DNA of 64,000 nt from Oscillospiraceae bacterium (GTDB lineage Bacteria > Bacillota > Clostridia > Oscillospirales > Oscillospiraceae): positions 1 through 64,000 of the forward strand of contig JAHHRZ010000008.1 in assembly GCA_020025515.1 (NCBI GenBank). Direction: 5' to 3'. This document shows, one piece after another, positions 1 to 7,546 of the stretch (the stretch's first letter is position 1; each line of letters begins with the position of its first letter). Made by a program: the position numbers and the translations under genes. The notes under the pieces are model-generated. The model saw only the letters and a program-made list of their open reading frames with translations. It did no database searches and had not been told where the DNA came from.

Positions 1-411
1 TTTTGAACCGCTGGATGCGTCCATTGGTTTTCGCCTCATTGTACATCCGCTGGATCTGGATAGAAGTGAGCTGTCGGATTTTCACCATACCGATTTGTGG
101 GATGATGTGCTGTTCGATGACATTTTCGTAGGTTGCAGCAGTGGTGCTTCGAATGTGTGGCTTTGCGTAGGTGTCGAACCAAAGGCGGCACCACTCCGCC
201 ACCGTGTAGTCGCCGTTGTGGTTGTGCAGTGGGACTCCTCGATTCTCTTGGATTGCTCGTCGCAGTTTCTCTTTGCACTCCGCCTGCGTTTTCGCAGACA
301 CACTTTTCTGAATGGCTTTTCCGGTAACGGGATCGAAGCCCTGTGTGTATCGGCCTTCCCATCGACCAGAACCATGGGAAGTTAATCCGCAGATTTATAT
401 TTGCATTTCAT
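1..411 (-). pseudogene. tyrosine recombinase (integrase) N-terminal part, frameshifted near its start and cut by the window edge
   Basis: Reading the minus strand from about position 393 gives an unbroken frame that looks like the arm-binding and SAM-like core-binding domains of a phage or ICE integrase. Recognisable pieces are GRWEGRYTQGFDPVTGK, SVSAKTQAECKEKLRRA, VAEWCRLWFDTYAKP, STTAATYENVIEQHIIPQIG and IQRMYNEAKTNGRIQRF. The catalytic domain lies beyond position 1. The only ATG with a good ribosome binding site (AAAGGAACG, ATG at 411) opens MKCKYKSAD and then meets TAA in the wrong frame, so a one-base shift separates the start from the body. No start codon is visible in the body frame before a stop. 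It is either a decayed integrase or a gene with a sequencing error. Integrase assignment is firm; pseudogene status is inferred. Confidence 0.72.
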
Positions 412-471
412 AGGCTCGTTCCTTTCTTTGAATCGTTTTTCTTTGTTTCAGCGGTGCATTTTTTGCAGCCA

Positions 472-513
472 AAACCCCGTGACCTTCCTACTTTGCAGAA
501 GATCACGGGGTTT
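472..513. terminator. strong hairpin with 11-bp perfect stem
   Basis: AAACCCCGTGA at 472-482 pairs perfectly with TCACGGGGTTT at 503-513, with a 20-base loop. Read on the minus strand it is followed by TTTTGG. It overlaps the stop codon of the small minus-strand ORF at 503-643 and lies upstream of the integrase start, so it probably ends that transcript. Confidence 0.6.
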
Positions 514-643
514 CATCTATATATTGGATCATATCAGAAATATCAAACCTATGGATTTTCATAGGCTGTCCATAGTATTTGGTCGAAACAAGTTTTCCGG
601 ATGGATCGCACTCGGCAGTAAAACTTAAATCCACTATATGCAC
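503..643 (-). CDS. small protein or C-terminal remnant, function unknown
   Basis: A minus-strand frame from GTG at 643 to TGA at 503 encodes 46 residues with balanced composition, including TAECDPSGKLVSTKYYGQP and RFDISDMIQYIDETP. I do not recognise the family. There is no clear ribosome binding site before the GTG, and the frame is closed by a stop a few codons further upstream, so this may be the tail of a decayed accessory gene. It lies directly upstream of the integrase on the same strand, the place where small excisionase-like genes of integrative elements often sit. That role is only a guess from position. Confidence 0.35.
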   Translation of the reverse strand: MHIVDLSFTAECDPSGKLVSTKYYGQPMKIHRFDISDMIQYIDETP

Positions 644-729
644 TTTTTGTCCAAAACAAATTGCCCATTACTAGAAAAGAAAGCAACCTGATCGAAAATT
701 GAGACGATGTGGAATTTTTTGCAGGTGTA

Positions 730-738
730 TGCTATAAT
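730..738 (+). promoter_or_regulatory. extended -10 promoter candidate
   Basis: TGC-TATAAT at 730-738 is an extended -10 element, with no clear -35. It lies inside the longest frame beginning at ATG 709 but 34 bases before the alternative start at 772, which supports 772 as the true start. Confidence 0.4.
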
Positions 739-771
739 GGCCTCAAAATAGCCCTGCAAAATAAAAATTCA

Positions 772-1029
772 ATGGGGAAAGCTGTGGATTTCAGAAACAT
801 TAAAGTCGAATACCGAGACACGCCTGAAAGGTTTCATGAGGCGGCAGATGAAGTGATCGTCTATCTGATAAAAAACATGCTTGCACTAAATACCACTGAA
901 GAAGTATGTTCTCAGTTAATGAATATCAATAAAAGGAATTTCGCATCGAAGATTAATCAAGGGATATGGACCCTGTACAAGGCACGTTATGGTGAGGCTC
1001 TTTCTGCCTTTTGTACGGAAAAAAACTGA
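772..1029 (+). CDS. hypothetical protein, 85 aa
   Basis: The frame encodes MGKAVDFRNIKVEYRDTPE and continues as an apparently helical soluble protein with VIVYLIKNMLALNTTEEV and a basic C-terminal part. No domain is recognised. The frame extends upstream to ATG 709, but a TATAAT element lies between the two starts, so I prefer 772; neither start has a good ribosome binding site. Its position in a decayed accessory region suggests element cargo or a remnant. Confidence 0.4.
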   Translation: MGKAVDFRNIKVEYRDTPERFHEAADEVIVYLIKNMLALNTTEEVCSQLMNINKRNFASKINQGIWTLYKARYGEALSAFCTEKN

Positions 1030-1052
1030 TTGCGAGGGGATGTTGGCAGTGT

Positions 1053-1148
1053 ATGAGAGGCACACATCGTGTATTTGATCCAAGCAGAAAACTGCCCGAG
1101 GGAACAGAGATCTCTACGCTGCCAGAAACAGACGATACCACACCGTAA
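1053..1148 (+). CDS. tiny ORF, 31 codons, possibly a gene fragment
   Basis: ATG 1053 opens MRGTHRVFDPSRKLPEGTE and ends with a polar, acidic, Thr-rich tail at TAA 1148, just before the ribosome binding site of the next gene. The composition is protein-like but no ribosome binding site precedes it closely. It could be the tail of a lost gene. No function can be assigned. Confidence 0.25.
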   Translation: MRGTHRVFDPSRKLPEGTEISTLPETDDTTP

Positions 1149-1162
1149 CAAAGGAGCGTTCT

Positions 1163-1531
1163 ATGAAAAGAGAATGGAAGCAAATTTTATGTATTACAGG
1201 ATTTATGCTGATAGGTGCATTACTGGGATATGTTGTCGCATCCGAACAGTACGCAATTCTTGCCAATCCGGAATTTCTTAGCTCATTGGCTGAGCATAAT
1301 CTTCAGATCCCTGAACCGTTTACATATTTACATGCGATTCTTGGTTTCTCCTTCCTTTTTGCCGGCATTCCCACTGGAGTCATAATTTATTGTTACTTTG
1401 CAGATAAATACCTGAAAGCTTCGACACCCAAAGTTGCCATAGCAATTTTTACATTTCCGATTTATGTGATAATCGGTGTGATTTGTGCCTTGCCGATTTT
1501 GATTTATAAGATGTTTGTTCTCATGAGGTGA
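1163..1531 (+). CDS. small integral membrane protein, function unknown
   Basis: The 122-residue product has three likely membrane segments: about 8-27 (ILCITGFMLIGALLGYVVA), about 57-78 (LHAILGFSFLFAGIPTGVII) and about 92-116 (VAIAIFTFPIYVIIGVICAL). A clear AAAGGAG lies 8 bases before ATG 1163. No family is recognised. It stands alone between two stretches of debris. Confidence 0.55.
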   Translation: MKREWKQILCITGFMLIGALLGYVVASEQYAILANPEFLSSLAEHNLQIPEPFTYLHAILGFSFLFAGIPTGVIIYCYFADKYLKASTPKVAIAIFTFPIYVIIGVICALPILIYKMFVLMR

Positions 1532-1984
1532 AGGGGCGTATGCCACGACATTTTATGATCTTATATTCCGGCCTTTCAATCATTCATTGAAAAAAGGTGA
1601 AACTTTACAAGTACCAATTTATGGAGTATTGTTCCGGATGCGGAAACGTGACTTTGGATATTTGGGTCTGCCCGATACCGCATTGCTGATTGCACTGCTG
1701 CAGGGAGATTCTAAGAGTTTGTATGGGAACTGCTGGGTTCCTTGCAAGTAGCATGCAACGAGTAAAGGTCAGACAGAGCTGAATTCTGTTTACGTATGTA
1801 ATTCGTATAGTGCTCCCAGATGGAGTATCGCTGATATGCTGATGATCGTGCGAATGGTGAATGAACAGGGGAGTATTGGGTGGCGAACAGCTTTATTGGG
1901 GGCTGGCTCCTGCTTCCGACCAGATGCTCCGGTTATTCAAGCATATATAAATTCAAACAGCAATTCAAAGGATAGACAACGGGC
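1532..1984. other. 453-base stretch without an intact gene
   Basis: No ORF with a plausible start is seen. A plus-strand frame around 1608-1750 reads YGVLFRMRKRDFGYLGLPD, then a hydrophobic stretch and a stop, which looks like the end of a lost gene. The rest, up to the end of the permease gene at 1985, shows nothing I can support. Confidence 0.3.
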
Positions 1985-3151
1985 CTATTCCAGCATAATC
2001 TCCTTCACAGAGAGTTTCTTGATTTTCTCAGAGTACACATACATGAGAATTTCGTAGGAAACAGCAAAGATGGCTGCTGAAATCCAGAAGGCCAAATGGT
2101 CAAATTCATAGACAGCCATCATTCCGTCGGCATTTTCAACTCCAGCATATACCACATCGACCATCACCCTCAGCAAACCGTACTGATAAAAAGTGCCGAG
2201 AATAAAGCCAATCCAGGAGAATCCCCGGTAGCCTCCCAGCAAGGCATTGGCGCATTCCTTCCGGGAATAACCGAAGGTTCGCATAATGGCAATGGTTTTT
2301 CGGTTCCCGGTAATCACAGTGGTAATTGACATGAGTAGAGTGGTATAGGCAAGCACCAGGCCGATGAGCAGGATCGTTGCGGCCATGACCTCACTGGAAA
2401 GTTCTTTCATACTGAATGCCATCTGGGTCATAGCCGAAAAGCAGAAGGATGCAAAAATTATAAAAAACACCAAAGCCTTTTTGCTTTTCAATGTACTATG
2501 TTTCAGCTCCGTTAAAAACAACCCAGTATTTTCGGAATCTTTCCGATGCTTCTTTACTTTCTGTTTTCCCGGCATATCCCGCAGCAGACAGTGGACAGGC
2601 TGCCGGAGACGGAACCATGCATAGCCCATTGCCAGTGCGCCAAAAAGAACGGCAGGAAGGATCATTAGGTAGAATGATAGGCCCAAGTGAATTGTAATTT
2701 CTCGGGCGGGCAGCATACCCTCCTTTCCAAACATATCATAGAGGCTGGGAAGCATCATCAGGCCCCCCACATATCCAAGGGCAGCACCAATCAGAACACT
2801 GAGGCCGAATACCCAGAAATGGGCGGCAATTCTGCCGTTGGAATAACCCATAGCCTTTAAAATGCCAAGATTTTTCCGGTGGGTATCAATATAGTGCTTT
2901 ACATAAAAAATCAGCATCACCACAGAAGTTACTCCCAGACACCCTCCGGTAACACCACAGGTTACCTGTGCATTGATCTTCTGAGCCTCATAGAGCATCT
3001 GCATGGGACCCGGCTGGATCAATTCTTCCAACTGAACCAGGTCAATATAAAAATTCAGAAACATGTTGCAGACCATGACTGCGCAGAAGGCTATGATCAT
3101 AATGCCAACGAGTTTTGCCGCATCCTTAAACCCAATTACCATTTGATTCAC
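1985..3151 (-). CDS. FtsX-type ABC transporter permease
   Basis: The 388-residue membrane protein consists of two FtsX-like four-helix halves. The motif-bearing cytoplasmic loops are NLGILKAMGYSNGRIAAHF in the first half and TIAIMRTFGYSRKECANALLG in the second; these loops typically contact the ATPase. A basic linker near residues 190-205 (PGKQKVKKHRK) joins the halves. The start is GTG at 3151, whose GTGA overlaps the stop of the upstream ATPase gene, so the two are translationally coupled. Large periplasmic-type domains of MacB are absent. Family members move lipids, peptides or antibiotics out of the membrane; the substrate here is unknown. Confidence 0.8.
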   Translation of the reverse strand: MNQMVIGFKDAAKLVGIMIIAFCAVMVCNMFLNFYIDLVQLEELIQPGPMQMLYEAQKINAQVTCGVTGGCLGVTSVVMLIFYVKHYIDTHRKNLGILKAMGYSNGRIAAHFWVFGLSVLIGAALGYVGGLMMLPSLYDMFGKEGMLPAREITIHLGLSFYLMILPAVLFGALAMGYAWFRLRQPVHCLLRDMPGKQKVKKHRKDSENTGLFLTELKHSTLKSKKALVFFIIFASFCFSAMTQMAFSMKELSSEVMAATILLIGLVLAYTTLLMSITTVITGNRKTIAIMRTFGYSRKECANALLGGYRGFSWIGFILGTFYQYGLLRVMVDVVYAGVENADGMMAVYEFDHLAFWISAAIFAVSYEILMYVYSEKIKKLSVKEIMLE

Positions 3152-3840
3152 CAGCCAATCTCATAAGCGGACTTCTGAACCTCATTATGGTCCACAGACT
3201 GGATGGTGCCGCTGTTCATATGGATCACGGTCTTTGCCATATCCGCAATGTTCAGATTGTGGGTAACCATAACAATGGTAAAGCCCAGCTCTTTTTGAAG
3301 CTGACTGATATAGTCCAGCACCTGACGGCCCGTCTCTTCATCCAGCGCGCCGGTGGGCTCATCCAAAAAAAGAACCTTAGGCTTTTTGGCAAGGGCTCTG
3401 GCCACCGACACCCGCTGCTGCTCACCGCCGGACAACTCACTGGGATACTTATGCCGCTTTTCAGCAAGGCCCACGGCCTCGATCATAGACATATAATCCT
3501 TATTTTTTACCAAGTCTGCACCCATTTTTACATTCTTTTCCACGCTTAAATTGGGCAGCAGGTAATACTGCTGGAAAATAAAGCCCACATTCTCCTTCCT
3601 AAAGGCAGTGAGGGCCGCATCTTCCAGCTTGGTGATATCCTTCCCGTCATAGAGCACTTCGCCGCTGTCCGGCAATTCCAGTCCGGAAATGGCATTTAAA
3701 AAGGTAGACTTGCCAGAGCCTGAGGGTCCCAGAATGACCACATAGTCGCCATCTTCAATTTTGGCATTGACCTCCTTCAGAACCTGAAATCGACTTTCAC
3801 CTGTGCCGTAGAACTTGGTTAAATCCTTAATTTCAATCAT
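3148..3840 (-). CDS. ABC transporter ATPase, LolD/MacB-type
   Basis: The 230-residue protein has all nucleotide-binding motifs: Walker A GPSGSGKST at 38-46, Q-loop FIFQQYYLLP near 88-96, signature LSGGEQQR at 136-143 and Walker B VLFLDE at 156-161, followed by PTGALDEETG and the switch histidine in MVTHNLNIADMA. This motif set is typical of ATPases that drive FtsX-like permeases. It overlaps the TetR gene upstream by 8 bases and the permease downstream by 4, giving a tight TetR-ATPase-permease operon. Exported substrate unknown. Confidence 0.88.
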   Translation of the reverse strand: MIEIKDLTKFYGTGESRFQVLKEVNAKIEDGDYVVILGPSGSGKSTFLNAISGLELPDSGEVLYDGKDITKLEDAALTAFRKENVGFIFQQYYLLPNLSVEKNVKMGADLVKNKDYMSMIEAVGLAEKRHKYPSELSGGEQQRVSVARALAKKPKVLFLDEPTGALDEETGRQVLDYISQLQKELGFTIVMVTHNLNIADMAKTVIHMNSGTIQSVDHNEVQKSAYEIGW

Positions 3841-4414
3841 CTTTTTCCTGCTCCCCCATGCTTTTCAGCAGACTGGTAAAAACCTCTGTTATCATGGTTC
3901 CGATTTCCTCTCCAGTAAAGCGGCACATTTTTGTTGCACACAGAGAGGCAATGCCGTGGGTATAAATCCAGAGATGCTGGTAAAGCCGTGTTGCCGTCTC
4001 TGCGCCGAGGCCGTAAGGGATCCGCACTGAATCCAGAATCTTTTCATAGCTTTCGTCAATCATCGGCAGCACTCCGCTCAAGGTTGGAATTTCCGGCTGC
4101 TCCGACATAAACAGCAGCTGAAACAGCTTTGGCTCCTGAATGGCGAAAAGTATATACTGGGATCCCACGCCCTTAAAGGCTGGTTGATCCTGCAAACCAA
4201 TTTCCACTCGACTCCAGTATTCATCCTTGGCGGCCCGGAGCACCGCCTGCTCAACCTCCTGCATACTGTCAAAGACCGTAAAAATTGGTCTTGCAGAGCT
4301 TCCCAGAGCCTGCCCCAAGGCCCGGGAGGTAAGTGCGTCCATGCCATCCCTGCGAACGATGGAAACTGCGGCCTGTATGATTTCTTCTTTTGTAAATTTT
4401 GCTTTTGGCGGCAT
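3833..4414 (-). CDS. TetR-family transcriptional regulator
   Basis: The 193-residue protein starts with a TetR helix-turn-helix at about residues 8-50 (TKEEIIQAAVSIVRRDGMDA, then TSRALGQALGSSARPIF). The C-terminal ligand domain is divergent. GAGGAGG precedes ATG 4414. It is the first gene of the operon with the ABC ATPase and permease and most likely represses that operon, with the transported compound or a related molecule as inducer; that is inference from gene order. Confidence 0.82.
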   Translation of the reverse strand: MPPKAKFTKEEIIQAAVSIVRRDGMDALTSRALGQALGSSARPIFTVFDSMQEVEQAVLRAAKDEYWSRVEIGLQDQPAFKGVGSQYILFAIQEPKLFQLLFMSEQPEIPTLSGVLPMIDESYEKILDSVRIPYGLGAETATRLYQHLWIYTHGIASLCATKMCRFTGEEIGTMITEVFTSLLKSMGEQEKDD

Positions 4415-4460
4415 AATCTTCCTCCTCTTTCTAAATCACTTGTTTTGCATCGCATGATTT

Positions 4461-4489
4461 ATTATAGAGCAGATTATAAATCTTGTCAA
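4461..4489 (-). promoter_or_regulatory. sigma-A promoter of the TetR-ABC operon
   Basis: On the minus strand a perfect TTGACA (4484-4489) is followed after 17 bases by a perfect TATAAT (4461-4466). The operon start codon lies about 45 bases downstream. Confidence 0.8.
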
Positions 4490-4491
4490 TA

Positions 4492-4533
4492 AAAAAGCTG
4501 AAAAGAACCGTTTCCAGTCCTTTTCAGCTTTTT
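4492..4533. terminator. bidirectional hairpin, 14-bp perfect stem
   Basis: AAAAAGCTGAAAAG at 4492-4505 pairs perfectly with CTTTTCAGCTTTTT at 4520-4533, giving T tracts on both strands. It lies just upstream of the TetR promoter and would end any minus-strand transcript arriving from 4534-4860. Confidence 0.7.
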
Positions 4534-4950
4534 CCTTGTTCTGTTGCAATGCCCGTTGCTGGAATTTTGGAACGGTCCTTAGTAGTGTACCATGTATGTA
4601 ATAATCTTTTTCCACAAGCAGAATTCGTGCTTCCGAAGCAATCTGGATAAGCATCATGCTCCGGCTACTGTTCCACTGCCGCCTTTGTCTTAACCTTACA
4701 ACCTGCTTCCGTAAGTAAAGCGCTGTGAAAACTGAAAACCCTTTCTTGGAAGTGGTGGCTTTTTTCATCACTTCAATATTCTGCACTTTCCCCAAGGATA
4801 TGATATTCTTTGCGCACACTGACGACAGCCTCTGAATCAAGGTCCACCACTCCCTTCTAAAGATAAATTATTTGTAATAAAAAGGAATAATAAATTCAAT
4901 ATTTTTGGCGTAGGTGGCAGGAATGGTGACGCAGGTGGAATAAAATACCC
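4534..4950 (-). other. gene-poor stretch with a doubtful minus-strand frame
   Basis: A minus-strand frame of up to 134 codons lies at about 4436-4840, but it runs through the terminator hairpin and the TetR promoter, has no good ribosome binding site and resembles no family. I treat it as debris rather than a gene. The terminator at its downstream side suggests that some minus-strand transcription unit once ended here. Confidence 0.25.
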
Positions 4951-4979
4951 TTGATAAAATAGCGTTGCTGTTTTATAAT
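4951..4979 (+). promoter_or_regulatory. promoter of the XRE-LytTR-GHKL operon
   Basis: TTGATA at 4951-4956 and TATAAT at 4974-4979 are separated by 17 bases, upstream of the XRE gene at 5055. The -10 is embedded in CTGTTTTATAATAACAG, an imperfect dyad that could bind a repressor. Confidence 0.65.
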
Positions 4980-5054
4980 AACAGTACCACTTAATTAATT
5001 TGCCTTGATGTTTCGGATATAATAAAGCCATCATGCGCAGATAGGTGGCGAAAA

Positions 5055-5378
5055 ATGTTGATCCTGCAAGAAAGACTTGCGAAAATAATTAAAACCAGGC
5101 GGCTTGACATGGGACTGTCACAAGAGCAATTAGCTGAAAAAATCGACAAATCTATAAGCTTTATCGGGCAGGTTGAACGTGGTGAATGTTTCCCAAAGTT
5201 TGAAACACTGCAGGCGTTGGTCGCTTGCCTAGGAATTGATGCAAACGAGTTGTTTGCGGAAAATCCCATTACCCGCGACGATTTAACTGAATTGTGTGAT
5301 TTGGCCCTGCATATGGATGAAAAGAAGCGCTCACTGCTGATTGAATTTGCGCGACTCCTATACAAAATGCCGCTATGA
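5055..5378 (+). CDS. XRE-family helix-turn-helix regulator
   Basis: The 107-residue protein has a typical XRE/Cro helix-turn-helix at about 5-62: LAKIIKTRRLDMGLSQEQLA, then SISFIGQVERGECFPKFETL. AGGTGG lies 7 bases before ATG 5055. It is followed immediately by a LytTR response regulator and a GHKL kinase on the same strand, an arrangement suggesting the three act together, for example in quorum or starvation signalling. The DNA target is unknown. Confidence 0.8.
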   Translation: MLILQERLAKIIKTRRLDMGLSQEQLAEKIDKSISFIGQVERGECFPKFETLQALVACLGIDANELFAENPITRDDLTELCDLALHMDEKKRSLLIEFARLLYKMPL

Positions 5379-5398
5379 GAATTTGGAGAGATGCAAAT

Positions 5399-6085
5399 AT
5401 GCGTGTTGCGATCTGCGATGATGATATGACAGACTTACACGCACTTCAGAAAGCCGTAAGTGCCTTTGATCAATGCGGAACGATGGATGTCTGTTCCTTT
5501 TCCAGTGCTGCTGAACTTTACAAGTCCGAAATGACAAGAAATTTTGACATTGTTATTTTAGATATTGAAATGGCACCTCCCAATGGATATGACATTGCAA
5601 AGCGGTTAGTGGAAACCGGGTCGCCACCAATTATTATTTTTTTAACCAACAGCATGGCATATACGCTCAGAGGATACGGCATTGCGTTCAGGTATCTCAC
5701 GAAGCCAATCGAGCAGGCCCAACTAAACAACGCACTATTAGCAGCTGTAAAAGAATGCTCTGCAAAACGCTTTGTCTTTTCTGTGGACAGCTCTTCGCAT
5801 GTTATCCGAATGGAGGAAATCTATTATTTTGAGGTGTTTAATCACCATACAATCCTCCACACTATAGACCAGGCATATACATTCCGTGCCACGTTGAAAG
5901 ATATAATAACAGAACTTCCCATGGGTTATTTTGGACTCCCGCATCAAAGCTATATCGTTAATTTCAGTCATGTAAAAACAACAATGGCAAAAGAAATTCA
6001 CCTGACCAACGGCGCTGTCATACCTATCGCTCGCCGGAAACAACAGGACTTTGATAAGCAGTTCCGCATGTATCTGAGGAGATAG
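5399..6085 (+). CDS. LytTR-family response regulator (AgrA-like)
   Basis: The 228-residue protein has a receiver domain with acidic residues CDDD near 6-9, phosphoacceptor Asp55 in VILDIEM and Lys102 in LTKP, then a LytTR DNA-binding domain from about 130 onward (MEEIYYFEVFNHHTILHT, and the final LARRKQQDF-like region). An in-frame ATG at 5375 overlaps the previous stop, but ATG 5399 has GGAGAG at a normal distance and begins exactly at the conserved receiver strand, so I use it. LytTR regulators bind paired direct repeats and typically respond to a peptide-sensing GHKL kinase, here encoded 2 bases downstream. Confidence 0.86.
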   Translation: MRVAICDDDMTDLHALQKAVSAFDQCGTMDVCSFSSAAELYKSEMTRNFDIVILDIEMAPPNGYDIAKRLVETGSPPIIIFLTNSMAYTLRGYGIAFRYLTKPIEQAQLNNALLAAVKECSAKRFVFSVDSSSHVIRMEEIYYFEVFNHHTILHTIDQAYTFRATLKDIITELPMGYFGLPHQSYIVNFSHVKTTMAKEIHLTNGAVIPIARRKQQDFDKQFRMYLRR

Positions 6086-6087
6086 AT

Positions 6088-7332
6088 ATGTATTATTTTG
6101 TAGAGATATCCTGTGTTATGGCGGAAATGTGGATGATCCACTTGTTCCTAAGTAGTTTTTTTGAACGAAGAAACAGCAATAGATTGCTGCAGATGCTGTT
6201 ATATTTTATTGCCGGTGCAATTGTGGCGACTCTATCCTTAATGGAAGGGCTTGTTTTTGCCCGGCTTATTTTTGCAGTTATCAGCGTCTTTGTGATATGC
6301 ATTGCGCTATTTAGAGCACGTCCTTTTTCGGCTGTTATTTCCAGTGTTAGCTTCTGTGCAATCATTGCCGCAACGGATATTGTGTCCGCTCTCGTATTCC
6401 AGATCTTTGGAGTCCCAAATGACGCATTGATGGAAAATCATACCTTCAGACCCTTATATCTTGTGGTATGCCATATCATTATGCTTTGTCTTGTTATTCT
6501 GGTATGTTTGATAAATCAAAAAACTAAACGGGAAATATCACTTAAAATTCTGCTCCCCGTCACTCCATGTTGGATTATTTCTATTTTGCTTTGTTTCTTA
6601 CTTACCTGGCAGTGTTTCGTGAAACAATACGAGCTTCATCCAATGTTTGTTGTCGTATTACTTGGATTGCTATACACTAGCATTATTGTGATCTACTATA
6701 CCAATCGCATTCACGATCAGGCGCAGGAGAAAAAGGACTGGGAAATTGCTGAGCATCACTACTCAATGCAGCAAGAGTATTATGATCAACTTCGCATTCA
6801 GCAGGAGGAAACCCGGGCACTCTGGCACGACATTAGTAAGTATCTCCGAGCATCCAAAGTCGAAGCATCGGAAGGAGCATTGGCACAAGTCCAGGATATG
6901 TTGGATTCTATTTCCTGCGTGGTAGATGTAAATAATCGAGTGGTCAGTGTAATTCTTAATGAATATGTGCAGACTTCTCGTAATTGTCAAATTGAGTTAG
7001 CATTGGATGTACACGTACCAGAGGAGCTTTTTGTTACAGCGGCAGATCTCTATGTGCTCATTGGCAACACCTTGGATAATGCGATTGAAGCCTGTATGGA
7101 GCTTCCGGTAGAAAAACGAAAGATATCGCTCCTTTTGAGAACGCACAATAACATTCTCTTCTACGAAGTGCAAAACCCATATGACCCGCACCATCTTCAT
7201 CGAATTAGGAGCAACTATCACGGGTTTGGACTGAAAAATGTTGAACGATGTGTGGGTAAGTACAATGGAAAGCTTGAGATATGCAACGACAACCAATTAT
7301 TTAGAGTTACTGCCTATTTAAACAGCATTTGA
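6088..7332 (+). CDS. GHKL-domain sensor histidine kinase (AgrC-like)
   Basis: The 414-residue protein has about six membrane segments in the first 210 residues, a coiled linker, a phosphoacceptor region ETRALWHDISKYLR with His near 246, and a GHKL ATPase with N-box LIGNTLDNAIEAC near 325-337 and G-rich FGLKNVERCVGKYNGKL. This is the AgrC/ComD class that senses extracellular peptides. No agrB- or agrD-like gene is found next to it, so the signal must be made elsewhere or be something other than an own peptide. It follows the LytTR gene directly and a terminator follows it. Confidence 0.85.
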   Translation: MYYFVEISCVMAEMWMIHLFLSSFFERRNSNRLLQMLLYFIAGAIVATLSLMEGLVFARLIFAVISVFVICIALFRARPFSAVISSVSFCAIIAATDIVSALVFQIFGVPNDALMENHTFRPLYLVVCHIIMLCLVILVCLINQKTKREISLKILLPVTPCWIISILLCFLLTWQCFVKQYELHPMFVVVLLGLLYTSIIVIYYTNRIHDQAQEKKDWEIAEHHYSMQQEYYDQLRIQQEETRALWHDISKYLRASKVEASEGALAQVQDMLDSISCVVDVNNRVVSVILNEYVQTSRNCQIELALDVHVPEELFVTAADLYVLIGNTLDNAIEACMELPVEKRKISLLLRTHNNILFYEVQNPYDPHHLHRIRSNYHGFGLKNVERCVGKYNGKLEICNDNQLFRVTAYLNSI

Positions 7333-7341
7333 GCAAAAAGA

Positions 7342-7385
7342 CCTCCTGGAACAGGCTGAATTGTTCCAGGAGGCTTTCTGTTTTT
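7342..7385 (+). terminator. terminator of the XRE-LytTR-GHKL operon
   Basis: CCTCCTGGAACA at 7342-7353 pairs with TGTTCCAGGAGG at 7362-7373 and is followed by CTTTCTGTTTTTG. Confidence 0.75.
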
Positions 7386-7546
7386 GCACTATTGTAGGAC
7401 TAACGGTAGCGTCAAATCATCAATCCACAGCATCCCCTAAGGTACAATAAACTGCGCAAAATGGTGGGATATAAAATATATCCAGTAGATTCTCCGTTGA
7501 TCCTATTTTACAGGTTTTGATTATACAACACAATCAGGTATTTTTG

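Noticed and set aside
4436..4840. 134-codon minus-strand frame
   Set aside because: It runs through a strong terminator hairpin and the TetR operon promoter, and no family or ribosome binding site supports it.
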